Positions 43,707 through 54,273 of a stretch of DNA of 64,000 nt are shown here, one piece after another. The DNA lies in the NCBI RefSeq assembly GCF_947172395.1, contig NC_069090.1, positions 8,814,291-8,878,290 of the forward strand, given 5' to 3'. Position 1 is the stretch's first letter; the number at the start of each line of letters is the position of its first letter. Under the pieces are notes generated by a model. The model worked only from the letters and a program-made list of their open reading frames with translations, made no database searches and was not told the origin of the DNA. This DNA is from Bicyclus anynana (taxonomy: Eukaryota > Arthropoda > Insecta > Lepidoptera > Nymphalidae). The translations under genes and the position numbers were made by a program.

Positions 43707-43766
43707 GCAGCTACACACACACACGCACACACACACACTCACACACACACACCCACACACACACGT
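43707..43766 (+). repeat. (CA)n microsatellite
   Basis: About 28 dinucleotide units with CG, CT and CC interruptions. Confidence 0.92.
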
Positions 43767-43875
43767 CTAATAATAATTTTAAATTACTCTAATGAGTTAA
43801 CGTAATGAGATACGATGCAATAATAAACAATCTTTTACGAATATTGAGTTATTTCTTTGGAACTAACTGACATTT

Positions 43876-43955
43876 TATTAAGCGACTTCCAAAAAGGAGG
43901 AGGTTTCTGCGTTCGGTTGTATTTATGTTTTATTTAGGTAAGTATGTCCAGCGAT
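43876..43955 (+). mobile_element. Dispersed repeat D, terminal fragment
   Basis: GCGACTTCCAAAAAGGAGGA, GTTCGGTTGTATTTATG and TGTCCAGCGATATTTTAT, as at 17780. Confidence 0.65.
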
Positions 43956-44084
43956 ATTTTATTTTATGTCGTTTATAGACATACCGCATAGAGGACGTAG
44001 GTAGATCATATACAATAAAAAAAGGGCCTGCAAAAGCCAGACATACGCATACCTTACTTTATTAAGGTTGAAGCTTTTTCAGCT

Positions 44085-44155
44085 TCATCATCATCATCAT
44101 CATTAACAACCCATATTCGGCTCACTCTTGAGCACGAGTATTCTCTCAGAATCAG
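44085..44155 (-). mobile_element. SINE-B tail fragment with (ATC)n
   Basis: Six ATC units, CCCATATTCGGCTCACTCTT, CTCTCAGAATCAGG. Confidence 0.75.
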
Positions 44156-44891
44156 GTCTATTGGCAACAATATACCTATCAGTGATAATCGTTCGGTTCC
44201 AGTAGAGCAATGCACTGCTATTTTCAAGAACTGACGCTGGGTCGTACCTATAGTAAGGCATCTCAGTATCGTTAAGACCATACATAGAGCAAGCTGTTGG
44301 ATTATCTTGGCTACTTGATTACGTCTGTGCAAGTATTCACCGACTAACTTTACTTTATATTATTATTAGCAATTCTCAAGTAACTATTTATTTATTACTA
44401 ACAGATCAGAATTACTAAAACTTTACGGAATACAAATTAATAGTATTAATTTCATCTTCATTAATTTGAAGAATTATATAGTTAGTGAATATATAAAGTT
44501 AGTGAATGCACCCGTGAAACCTACCACCTTCCATAGCCATCAAAATCCAATTGTGGCTGGAACTGATAGACTAGAAGTTTTTCAGCCTTCATAAAATGAG
44601 GTAAATCTAGCTATCGCAGGCTTTTAGTCCACAATATTATGTTAATTCTAGCGTGTGTATCGAGATCACGTTGTTATACCGTCGTGCATGTTCTTACAGT
44701 TATCACCTACGATCACTTTCTCAAAACCGAACAAGTAAAAGTATTCTTCATATTTTGTCGCTAAGAAATATCGTTCATATCAACACGGACGTGAGTATTT
44801 TATTATTATATTCGATTCATTTTGTCTCTTCTCCATTTTACTTTTTCTAGAAGTCTTATAATATAATCTTGGGGGAGAGATTTTTAAAAAT

Positions 44892-44934
44892 TTTTTTTTG
44901 AGGCTGTAGAGCCTCAAAAAAATTTTTTTTTGCA
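44892..44934. repeat. Hairpin with poly-A/poly-T arms
   Basis: AAAATTTTTTTTTGAGGCT and AGCCTCAAAAAAATTTTTTT flank GTAG. Confidence 0.75.
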
Positions 44935-45046
44935 TCCAATTTCAATACATTAGCCTAAAGTCAAACAAGCAAACAAGGGACGTGTACGATTATGAAGTCG
45001 TAAAAAGTCGCAACTCTGCTTCCTCAATTTTATTTTATATACATTT

Positions 45047-45378
45047 TGATGCGTGATACACCAGTGGATATGACCTCTGACTCCGATTCTTTCGATTCGA
45101 ATCCTGTCCGGGGCATGCACCTCCAACTTTTCAATTGTGTGCATTTTAAGAAATTAAATATCACTTGTCTTAATCGGTGAAGGAAAACATCGTGAGGAAA
45201 CCTGCATACCAGAGATTAATAAGAGATAATTATCTTAATTCTCTGCGTGTGTGAAGTCTGCCTATCCGCATTGGGCCCGCGTGGTGGACTATTGGCCCTA
45301 ACCCTCTCATTGTGAGGGGAGCTCACTCGAGAGAACACTCGAGCTCAGCAGTGAGCCGAATATGGGTTGATGACGACG
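45047..45378 (+). mobile_element. SINE-B, near full length
   Basis: Head GCGTGATACACCAGTGGATA, box B ATTCGAATCCTGTCC, body and GTGAGCCGAATATGGGTTGA end. Two short insertions are present (AATAAGAGATAATTATC; a duplicated CACTCGAG). Confidence 0.87.
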
Positions 45379-45417
45379 AATGAACAAATAATTTATTTTG
45401 CTATTACACAAGCAAGT

Positions 45418-45652
45418 TGTTGTGTGCATTTTATGAAATTAAACATCACGTGTGTCAAACGGTGAAGGAAAAACACTCCTAAGAATCTCCTCAATCAACC
45501 TGCATTTCTAAGAATTATCTTAATTCTCTGCGTGTGTGAAGTCTGGTAATCGGCATTGGGCCAGCGTGGTGGACTATTGGCCTAACCTCTCTCATTCTGG
45601 GAGAAGACTCGAGCTCATCAGTAAGCCGAATATGGGTTGATAATGATGATGA
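45418..45652 (+). mobile_element. SINE-B, 5' truncated, adjacent to the previous copy
   Basis: GTTGTGTGCATTTTATGAAA through AGCCGAATATGGGTTGATAA to a (GAT)n tail. Confidence 0.85.
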
Positions 45653-46058
45653 TGACACACTTTCATTAATTTATTGGTAAACTCAAACAATTGTAAAGAA
45701 TTTGCAATGTAGACTGCAGAGGCAATGGTAAAGAGGTTTCGCAGGAAACCGAATGAACTTGACCCTTTAACATGTTTCTGATTGGAGCGATGCCAATTTC
45801 TAATGTCTGGCTAAACTAAATCCTTTCACCTTGACGTCTGTCTACGAATAGGCAATTGTGTGTGGTTAAAGAAAACTGAAACAATTTTATGCCACTTTGA
45901 AAAGCAAGTAACCATTAGTATTCATTTTTCTTCTAAAATACGCAGTGAATTTTTTTCAATATTAGTCAATATGGAGATGGATCACTGGTGAATATTACTA
46001 GTATTAACGTTCAAATATGAGGGCTTCAGGTGGTGCAGTAGAGATATAAATTCCTATC

Positions 46059-46382
46059 ATCATCATCATATTAGCCGATAGACGTCCACTGCAGGACATA
46101 GGCCTTTTGTAGGGACTTCCAAACATCATGTCATAAAATTCCTATACAGTATTATTATAACTGTGTACTGTAGCTGCGACGATTACTTAAATGTAGACAT
46201 TATCATCCCAGGGGTCCCAAGGTGCTGGATTGATGATCCTGCACTAGAAAGCGCAGTGTTGGTCGACTCCCCACATGTTTGGCAGTCCAAAAATAGGCAA
46301 GTAAGTAAGTACAAAAGGCCTATGTCCTGCAGTGGACGACTAAAAGTCCATCGGCTGATGTGATGATGATACTACCCTGAAC
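46059..46382. mobile_element. Two RTE-like LINE 3' tails in inverted arrangement
   Basis: 46059-46120 (ATCATCATCATATTAGCCGA, GTCCACTGCAGGACATAGGC) is a minus-oriented tail like 34349. 46205-46382 ends in the plus sense (AAGGCCTATGTCCTGCAGTG, then GATGATGAT). Confidence 0.7.
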
Positions 46383-47277
46383 TCTTTTCTACAAATTTCT
46401 TTGTTATATCAGAGACAATGTCTGTAATAAAATGTGCTCAACTAATTTAATATCTAGTATGAAATCCGATTTGCTATATTTTGAGTTTTTGATTGTGCCT
46501 TTGACAATAATCTGAGCAATTTCTTAAGCGCTCCTAAACTACTATACCTATCATGTATATCTGATAGTACGAGTATTTATCTGGACGAGCTATTTATATC
46601 GAGCAATATTAAAAGCATCACTAAACCGTGGTATTTAGCGTTGTAGCAAGAAACGAGGATAGTCTAGTTACAAATATAAATTCCATTACATACAATATAC
46701 TCATTTATTAATCGCTGATGATTCTAAAAGTATTACAAGTATTACCCTTACAGAGGTCAACTTTATCCGTAATATCGGGTTACTTCCTTGTTAGCTTCTA
46801 GATAATCGAGAAAGTCTGGGAGTAACAAGTTTCATTATGGCTTACGAGGTAGTCTCCCACGCTGATAAGATTCTTTCTACAATGTTATATAGAGTTTGTA
46901 GCTATGCATTAAATTGTTGGAACGTCAAATTGTTTTTATTTTAATCTTTTAATCATGCTTGAGCTTATTTATAACTTGTTACGTTCGTTTCTTATAATGC
47001 AATCGTTTGATCGTTTAGAATTTCGTTCCATCCGGATTTCTTCTGGTTCTTAGCTTCTAATTGACGTTGTAGTTTTTAGAAATTTGTTTACTTATTGAGC
47101 TGATACACTGACAGTTCATTATATAGGCAAAGTTTATGACTTTGTGTGCTAATCTCTTGGAAATTCCTTTATAGTTCGATCAATACCCTAGATTCTAAGG
47201 CATTGGTCAAATTAAAAAAAAGTCCGGTCTAAAGCGAATGCTTGAGCTTTGTTTCCAACAACGCTAGTATTTTTATA
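46383..47277. other. No recognised feature
   Basis: AT-rich spacer without supported ORFs or repeat copies. Confidence 0.45.
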
Positions 47278-47482
47278 TCTATAATTAGTATTATAAAGCA
47301 GAAGAGTTTGTTTGTTTGTTTGGTTGAACGCGCTAATCTTAGGAACTACTGGTACCTACGATTTGTAAAATTATTTCACTGTTAGATAGCCCATTTATCG
47401 AGGAAGCTTATAGGCTAAATATTATCCCCGTATTCCTACGGAAACGGGAACCACGCGGATAAAACCGCGCAGCGTCAGCTAG
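47278..47482 (+). mobile_element. Non-autonomous Helitron, full length
   Basis: TCTATAATTAGTATTATAAA start, GTTGAACGCGCTAATCTTAG, ACGCGGATAAAACCGCGCAG hairpin, GTCAGCTAG end. Confidence 0.87.
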
Positions 47483-47556
47483 TGATCTTTATGAAATCAT
47501 TATTATTATATTGATGAGATAACATATTGCAGTAGAGTGTAGGCTAAGGAAAGTGA

Positions 47557-47591
47557 GATAGACCCAAACTACTATCTAGTTTGGGTCTATC
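47557..47591. repeat. Perfect 14-bp-arm hairpin
   Basis: GATAGACCCAAACT and AGTTTGGGTCTATC with a 7-bp loop. Confidence 0.85.
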
Positions 47592-47725
47592 GATATTTAT
47601 CTATTCTATCGATTCCATTACTAAACTAGCGAAAATCAACGATAGGCAAGTATAAATTTTAGTACAATCAAATATCAAGGAATGTTTCTCATTATCTCAA
47701 TTTCGTTTATGTCAACAAGCGTAAG

Positions 47726-48004
47726 TCAAAGATAGGGAATTAGACTACAGGTCGGTTTAAAGTTTCGAAGAGGCAAAAAGAAAATAGCAGCAATATTACC
47801 ACCGTTTCCGAATGCTAATGGCACATTGTAAACCGATATTACGGTGCAGTGTCGGCCGAAGAAACGCCTTTTCCGCCTAAATCGTTTTCCAGGGACATCT
47901 AACGGAAAATCGGCGTAGAACGCACCGAGATATATACAGGAAATGTCAAGGCGATGCGCAAATTGATGCATGCATATCACTTGTGTGGTCCGTTCCCACC
48001 GCAT
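47726..48004 (-). other. GC-richer block with a 92-codon minus-strand frame, unassigned
   Basis: This patch is GC-richer than its flanks and holds an open frame containing PGKRFRRKRRFFGRHCTVIS. No domain is recognised and no splice sites or promoter link it to a gene. The reverse strand reads plausibly too, so coding status is undecided. It could be an old element, a regulatory block or an exon. Confidence 0.2.
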
Positions 48005-48214
48005 AACGTAGAGTAAGGCTTTTTGTTAGCTTCGGATGGCGTATTACCTTATGTAATGCCTCGGTTAATATTTCACGCGTAATACTGTGGAAAGACAGTG
48101 GACGTTGACCTTTAACGTATAAGGGCGTTCAGTGGTGTGCAGATAATATTTAACGAGGGTAAGCATTAAGACAGGCTTAGTATAGCCCATTTGATTCATT
48201 TGATGACAATGGTA

Positions 48215-48262
48215 ATTTGATAAACTTAGCCAACAAATTTTTGTTGGCTAAGTTTATCAAAT
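48215..48262. repeat. Perfect hairpin, 23-bp arms
   Basis: ATTTGATAAACTTAGCCAAC then AAA pairs with TTTGTTGGCTAAGTTTATCA then AAT over two bases. TTTGATGACA before and AATGTCATTC after extend it imperfectly. Confidence 0.88.
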
Positions 48263-48316
48263 AATGTCATTCTTGTTATTAGATAAAATATTTCGTTAAG
48301 TTAAAGTTATTTTAGG

Positions 48317-48710
48317 ATCGTTTATACTAATAGTAATATTATGAAGAGGAACTATTTGATTGTTTGTTTGTATGTATGTTATGAATAGGCTACGAAACTA
48401 CTGAACCGATTTGAAGAATTATTTCACTGTTGGGAAGCTACACTATCCCTGAGTGCTATAAGCTATATTATATTTTGAAATAATTAGGAATCCTTCCTAA
48501 AACCCGTTTCCGTTCCCGTAGGATTACGAGGATAATATATAGCCTATAACCTTCCTCAATAAATGGGCTAATATATAGTCTATAGCCTTCCTCGATAGTT
48601 GGGCTATCTAACACAGAAAGAATTTTTCAAATCGGACCAGAAGTTCCTGAGATTAGCGCGTTCAATCAATCAAACAAACAAACTCTTCAGCTTTATAATA
48701 TTAGTATAGA
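48317..48710. mobile_element. Two Helitrons facing each other at their 3' ends
   Basis: A plus-oriented copy (48317-48510) of the CTGAACCGATTTGAAGAATT subtype loses its end and joins a minus-oriented GAACGCGC-subtype copy that ends TTAGTATAGA at 48710. The second copy contains an internal duplication of AATGGGCTAATATATAGTCT. Confidence 0.78.
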
Positions 48711-49285
48711 TATTGATATAATCATTAACACTATAGTATGCGCATTATCATCTGAGTCGTCCGGTCATAAAAGTCAAAAAAGATAGGAATGTGCAGCGCG
48801 CCTACCTGCGCACCCTAATTATCGATAAACGGCTACCTGCGCACGTGCTAATGATGAGTCAATAATGATTTGGACGATTCTGATTGGTCGGTTTCTAATG
48901 TAATTGCATTGCGTATTTTTTTTGCTATAAATGTGTTTACTGCAATTAAATAAATACATTCATGTGTTACTCGTTGCGCACTATGGATACTAATATATAA
49001 TAAATTTGGCAGAAGACGAAGATTCTGATGATGAAGACTCAGATGAAGATTAATTTTATTTAGTTAATAATTATATAATATGAAATATGTATTATATTAA
49101 ATCAAATATTGTTAATTTTTTTAATTTTGTGAACAAGATACGATAATAAACTTTACTTATCGATAATATGTCTTTCATTGTTACACCCTTCACTAGACGG
49201 CTCCATAAGACCCATAAGTGCAAGCGAGATAGATATAGAGAAATGATTTATGGCCCTAAGACTCAGTTGTTAATGCTATTAGTAT

Positions 49286-49682
49286 ATAATAAGAATTCCC
49301 TATAAGCTTGCGTTTATTAAACGCTAAAGTTTTTGAAAGACATGCCAGTGACATATTTTTTCTGTAAGCTTTTTAATGATACCGAGCGGTATTACCCGCA
49401 TGGTTTCCGTTCCCGTAGGAATACGGGGATAATATATAGTCTATAGCCTTCCTCGACAAATGGGCTATCTAACACTGAAAGAATTTTTCAAATCGGACCA
49501 GTAGTTCCTGAGATTAGCGCGTTCATTCAAACAAACAAACTCTTCATCTTTATAATATTAGTATAGATATTGATATAATCATTAACACTATAATAAGAAT
49601 TCCCTATAAGCTTGCGTTTATTAAACGCTAAAGTTTTTGAAAGACATGCCAATGACATATTTTTTCTGTAAGCTTTTTAATG
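49286..49682 (+). repeat. 94-bp direct duplication flanking a Helitron
   Basis: ATAATAAGAATTCCCTATAA through TTCTGTAAGCTTTTTAATGA occurs at 49286-49379 and 49590-49682 with only one or two differences. Between them lies a minus-oriented Helitron plus TATTGATATAATCATTAACA, a flank that also follows the Helitron at 48710. Confidence 0.88.
49381..49567 (-). mobile_element. Helitron, minus orientation, missing the terminal CTAG
   Basis: CCGAGCGGTATTACCCGCAT hairpin side, AATGGGCTATCTAACACTGA body and AATATTAGTATAGA end. Confidence 0.82.
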
Positions 49683-49965
49683 AATACTCGTATTATAATA
49701 ATCATAATATCATTGTAATATTCATTATAGCCAATATTTTGTTTTAAATCACTATTAAAATGTCCAGATAAAAAAAGTATAATTATCTTTATGATCGCTT
49801 ACAAAACAATGGGGATGACACGCCATAAAATTTCCATTGTTTAGTTAGCAGCAGCTGAATAATTGATCAGTTAGCGTTTCGAGACCGGTAAATTGGTCAA
49901 GGATTAGCATTGACACTTATCTAAATGAAAAATTAATAAAATGAACAAAAACAAAACAAATAGGT

Positions 49966-50188
49966 CGTCATCAACCCATATTCGGCTCACTGCTGAGCTC
50001 GAGTCTCCTCTCAGAATGAGAGGGGTTAGGCCAATAGTCCACCACGCTGGCCCAATGCTTATTGGCAGACTTCACACACGCAGAGAATTAAGATAATTCT
50101 CTGGTATGCAGGTTTCCTCACGATGTTTTCCTTCACCGATTGAGACACATGATATTTAATTTCTTAAAATGCACACAACTGAAAAGTA
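49966..50188 (-). mobile_element. SINE-B, head replaced by poly-T
   Basis: CCATATTCGGCTCACTGCTG to CACACAACTGAAAAGT, then a run of T where the tRNA head should follow. Confidence 0.85.
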
Positions 50189-50408
50189 TTTTTTTTTTTT
50201 AAGAAACAAATAGGTACCTATCTATAAATACAAAATATAGTTTTACTTTAGACCGGGATTCAAAAAATAAATTCAAAATTCACCTAGGCTTAGTTTACAA
50301 GCACTTTTGAAAAGTCATAATAGTTGAAAACTTAAAATTAAAATTACGAGGGTTCCAAAGGCGCCTTGGTCCGAGAAGAGCCCACAACAAACTCAGATTA
50401 CGTGCACG

Positions 50409-50662
50409 ACCTCCGTGGCGAAGTGGTATGCGCGGTAGATTTTCAAGACGGAGGTTCTGTGTTCGATCCCCGGCTGGGCCAATTAAGGTTTTCTGGTGGG
50501 AGTTTTCGGCCGTGGCTTATCACCACCCTAACGGCAAAACGAACCGCCAGCGATTTAGCGGTCCGGTACGATATTGTACTAACCGAAAGGGGTGTGGATT
50601 TTCATCCTACTCCTAATAAGGTAGCCCGCTTCCATCCAAGATTGCATCATCACTTACCATCA
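50409..50662 (+). mobile_element. SINE-A, 3' truncated
   Basis: Head GACCTCCGTGGCGAAGTGGT, box B GTGTTCGATCCCCGG, body to CATCACTTACCATCAG. The 132-codon frame across it is a by-product of the repeat. Confidence 0.87.
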
Positions 50663-50761
50663 GCGTTAGCGAGCGCAGAAGCATTGCCTGAAGGGGCCCG
50701 AAGGCAGAAGCAGAGGAGATGGACGAAAAGTCTCTCTAAGGACGTCTCCTCGGAGCATGGA
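50663..50761 (+). other. Unassigned insert between a SINE-A and a MITE
   Basis: A GC-richer 99-bp piece (GGGGCCCGAAGGCAGAAGCA..., GACGTCTCCTCGGAGCATGG) replaces the SINE-A tail. It is not seen elsewhere in the window. Confidence 0.4.
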
Positions 50762-50895
50762 TAAGGTTGCCGATCAGAGCATGCACTAGTAATAAAATTA
50801 AGCAAACTGGAAAAATCTGTATATAATAAGCACTAAAAAGACAACTCTTAGGGTATGCACTACTTTAATGCATTTATGAAGTGCACGCCACTGCC
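50762..50895. mobile_element. MITE (CAGTGGCGTGCAC family), left end lost
   Basis: GATCAGAGCATGCACTAGTA, AATTAAGCAAACTGGAAAAA and ATGAAGTGCACGCCACTG, closely like the copy at the UGT donor. Confidence 0.78.
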
Positions 50896-50938
50896 TCCAA
50901 GATTCGGTCGCTTATCAGTTAATCATATTCTTTCTGGT

Positions 50939-50982
50939 CTAAGTGTCAAAGAAACGTAGTCGTACGTTTCTTTGACACTAAG
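50939..50982. repeat. Near-perfect hairpin, about 19-bp arms
   Basis: AAGTGTCAAAGAAACGTA and TACGTTTCTTTGACACT flank GTCG. Confidence 0.85.
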
Positions 50983-51059
50983 AGCCTGTGATGGCCACAT
51001 CTTCTTCATTTTATAAAAGTTTAAAGTTTATCAGCTTATGCTCCTGCCATACGTACCTA

Positions 51060-51240
51060 CAAAAAAATTTTAATAAAAAATATTTAAAAACATAAAACGT
51101 AACGACTAAACTAAAAAGCGGAAAAAAAACATCGTATTATGTTCTACCTACTGATCAGTTTGAAGGCAGTGCTAACCCGGTGATGTATTGTATATAAAAT
51201 TGAATTGATACCTCCTCCTTTTTTTGAAATCGGTTAAAAA
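51060..51240. repeat. Single-arm relative of the fold-back element at 51345
   Basis: AAAAATTTTAATAAAAAATA, ACTAAACTAAAAAGCGGAAA and TACTGATCAGTTTGAAGGCA follow the same order as the left arm of 51345-51674. Confidence 0.7.
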
Positions 51241-51344
51241 GCAATTATAGGGTTATGATTGTGGTTTTGGGAAGGCATAAACAGGCCTTTCGTAATGCTT
51301 ACTGTTTTATGTTATATCACAAAATATTTACGATCTGTTACAAC

Positions 51345-51674
51345 AAAAAAATTTTAATAAAAAAAATTCAACCGACTTCCAATTCAAAAATTAAACCTAA
51401 ACTAAAAAGTAAAAAATAACATCTTACCTATGTGCTACCTTCTGATCAGTTTGAAGGCGGTGCCAATCCAGTGTCATGTTTTAATTAAAGCCGTTTCTGA
51501 AAGAACCACAGAAATTTTGTAATTTAAACGGCTTAAATTAAAACATCACTGGCTTGGCACCGCCTTCAAACTGATCAGAAGGTAGCACATAGGTAAGATG
51601 TTATTTTTTACTTTTTAGTTTAGGTTTAATTTTTGAATTGGAAGTCGGTTGAATTTTTTTTATTAAAATTTTTA
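51345..51674. mobile_element. Large fold-back element with ~150-bp arms
   Basis: Left arm 51345-51495 and right arm 51524-51674 are near-perfect reverse complements. Paired landmarks are CAACCGACTTCCAATTCAAA / TTTGAATTGGAAGTCGGTTG, TATGTGCTACCTTCTGATCA / TGATCAGAAGGTAGCACATA, and CATGTTTTAATTAAAGCCG with its counterpart near 51530. The loop is only about 28 bp. No ORF is present. Confidence 0.88.
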
Positions 51675-51757
51675 TTTTTTAATTTTTAGTGTTAACACAC
51701 CTACTGAGTGTAAACAAAAATTAATAAGCAATAAGTTGAAACGTTATCTTATGATAA

Positions 51758-52475
51758 GTGTCTAAGTCCTACAATCCACGTAATATGAATATTCAGAAAA
51801 TCGTGAAAGGTGACGGTCCTCCGTCTTCATCACCAGACCCCCTATGCAATCACAATCCATATGGTTGGAAAGTTCTCATCAATATAAAGTTTATCAAGTC
51901 CAAACACAAGGTAGCTACTGTGAACCATCAAAGAGTTCCCTTAACTTTCCTTCATCTTCGTCACCAGAATCCTAATACAGTCACAACCTATCCAGGTGGA
52001 AAGTTCTCATCAATACAAATTTATCAAGTCCAAACACAAGGTAACTACTGTGAACCGTTGAGGAGTTCTCTTAACTGTCCTTCGTCTTCATCATCAGGCC
52101 CTTAATACAAAAGGTACCTGCTGTAAATCGTTGACGAGTTCCATGGTCTGAGTTTCGGCTCCATCATCAGACCAACCCTAGACCTTCATAAAAGGGTAGT
52201 GGTTTAAAATACCTTATGGAAACACTAACAAACGCACTAGCCGTCGCTACAATTTTCGAAAGTTCCCCTCAATTTCTCCAGGATCCCATCATCAGGTCCT
52301 GACATGAAAAAAATGGGACCACCCTGGAATCAAACCCTTCAAAACAAAAAAAGAATTTTCAAAATCGGTCCACAAATGACGGAATTATCGCTGGACATAC
52401 ATAAAAAAAAAAAAAAAAAAACATACATACAGCCGAACGTAGAACCTCCTCCTTTTTGGAAGTCGGTTAAAAACA
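51758..52475 (+). mobile_element. Dispersed repeat D, long copy with internal ~118-bp duplication
   Basis: GAAAGTTCTCATCAATA and TTTATCAAGTCCAAACACAA then GGTA occur twice about 118 bp apart. Later parts include GGATCCCATCATCAGG, GGGACCACCCTGGAATCAAA and the end CCTCCTCCTTTTTGGAAGTC, which reappears at 17780, 43876 and 53030. The 115-codon frame it contains is repeat-derived. Confidence 0.7.
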
Positions 52476-52702
52476 CTCTCAGGTTTCTTTAAAAAACCTA
52501 CATAATTAGGTAGAATAAATAATGCTAAACACAAAAACGTGTGAATTTTCTATTGTTACCGGTGACACGGGGTTTATAAAAGAATTACATAAAGTGGATT
52601 TTATTATCTGTTTTGCCATTTTTCTTTCTTCTTGCAAAAATTAATAAAATGTATGATGTATGTTGTTTCCTGTAAAACTGTGTGCCTTGTGGGAGTTTTT
52701 TT

Positions 52703-52836
52703 TATACTGTTACTATCACGTTGACGTTTACGCAAATTTAAATATGGAATTGAAACAGTTGTGCAGTAGTACCACTAGATGGCGCTGTTTCAATTGCTTA
52801 GAAATTCGAGTTTACGTTACGTGACAATAACAGTAT
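52703..52836. mobile_element. Palindromic MITE, second copy of the 18069 family
   Basis: TATACTGTTACTATCACGTT and ACGTGACAATAACAGTAT ends, core GTTGTGCAGTAGTACCACTA. The arms are more eroded than at 18069. The following AAACTGCCACTACGCCCTG parallels AAACTGCCGCTAGGCCCTC after 18206. Confidence 0.82.
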
Positions 52837-53029
52837 CAAACTGCCACTACGCCCTGTGTTTCACGCAACTCACACGCCGCCTATTGTGAAATTGTTTAAT
52901 AATGATAATTTAATACTTAATTGTTTATTGATTCAAGTAAATACATAAAATCATTTAACATAGGTCTGTGATCTCCACACTAGGATTCCCTGTGTTGTGG
53001 TAATCACTTTCTTCCACAGTAGGTAATAA

Positions 53030-53095
53030 AACAAAAAAAAGCATACATACAGCCGAACGTAGCACCTCCTTCTTTTTGGAAGTCCATTAAAAAGG
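53030..53095 (+). mobile_element. Repeat D terminal fragment
   Basis: GCATACATACAGCCGAACGT, CACCTCCTTCTTTTTGGAAG. Confidence 0.65.
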
Positions 53096-53327
53096 TGTGA
53101 CGACCAAGTTAAATTAAGTAGGTTAAATTAGGTTAGATGATAAATTCTTAATGCTAACTTTAGACAATTCAATTGGTTATGTGAACATATGTTTGTGTTG
53201 GTGGGTTTGTATGGGTGTGTGTGTGTGTGTGTTGTACATTAATAATGGTAATTAAGCGATCCTGCAGACGCAGGTAATGAATTTATTAATGACTTTGATG
53301 CAATTGGATCGACAACTTTTATTTTTC

Positions 53328-53549
53328 TTTTTTTTTATTCTTTACAAGTTAGCCCTTGACTACAATCTCACCTGATGGTAAGTGATGATTCAATCTAAGA
53401 TGGAAGCGGACTAACTTGTTAGGAGAAGGATAAAAAAGCACACCCTTTCGGTTTCTACACGACATCATACCGGAACACTAAATCGCTTGGCGGTACGTCT
53501 TTGTCGGAAGGGTGGTAACTAGGCACGGCCAAAGCCTCCCACAAGCCAA
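53328..53549 (-). mobile_element. SINE-A, head missing
   Basis: TTCTTTACAAGTTAGCCCTT to GGCCAAAGCCTCCCACAAGC. Confidence 0.87.
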
Positions 53550-53856
53550 AATATCACAATCATCTTCACATAAGCTTTTAAATAAAATAATTCGCATTGT
53601 AAAGGCGTTACGTAAAAAAAGACACAGTTCTCGCTTAAAGAATTTGTTGTATGAAACATAAATAACTCTCTATTATTTTGAAATTATATTTCATAGTTAT
53701 TTATCTGCTCGTCATTCGTAATAACAGGAAAATAACTGCAATAAACTAGTACATTACGTAACCATAAATGTGTTTTTTGAATTATATATTAACAGCTTTT
53801 ATTAACTTAAGTACGTAGTGATGATGATTTTAAACTTATTTCGTGGTTGTTCATTA

Positions 53857-54040
53857 TGAATGTTATTTAAACGGGTACATACCACGATAAAACGACGAGA
53901 TTTTTATTGTCGATATTTCGACAATAAAAATTTTTCAAAAATAAATCTTTCAAAAAAAAATCGAGATTTTTATTGTCGAAATATCGACAATAAAAATCTC
54001 GTCGTTTTATCGTGGTATGTACCAGTTTAAATAACATTCA
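53857..54040. mobile_element. Fold-back element with ~75-bp arms
   Basis: TGAATGTTATTTAAACGGGT and ACCAGTTTAAATAACATTCA are the ends. The arms continue through ACATACCACGATAAAACGAC and GAGATTTTTATTGTCGA and their complements. GTCGAWATWTCGACAAT palindromes sit inside each arm. The spacer is about 34 bp of A-rich DNA. Confidence 0.88.
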
Positions 54041-54069
54041 TTACGTAGTGATGATATTTATATAAATAT

Positions 54070-54273
54070 ATCTATACCAATATTATAAACAGGAAAGATT
54101 TGATTGTTAGTTTGTTTGCATTGAATATGCTCTGAAACTACTGAATTGGTTTGAAAAATTCTTTCACTGTTGGGAAGCTACACTATCCCCAAGTTCTATA
54201 GGCTATATTTTATCCCCGTGTTCCCACGGGAACGGGAACCACGCGGATGAAACCGCGCGGCGTATGCTGTGAT
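54070..54273 (+). mobile_element. Helitron, 3' end mutated
   Basis: TCTATACCAATATTATAAAC start, CACTGTTGGGAAGCTACACT body, CGCGGATGAAACCGCGCGGC hairpin, then GTATGCTGTGAT instead of GCTAG. Confidence 0.78.

Noticed and set aside
50366..50764. 132-codon plus-strand open frame
   Set aside because: It lies across a SINE-A, including its tRNA-like head, and an adjoining insert; no domain, and the frame is a by-product of repeat sequence.
51758..52105. 115-codon plus-strand open frame
   Set aside because: It falls wholly within dispersed repeat D and consists of an internally duplicated non-coding unit.
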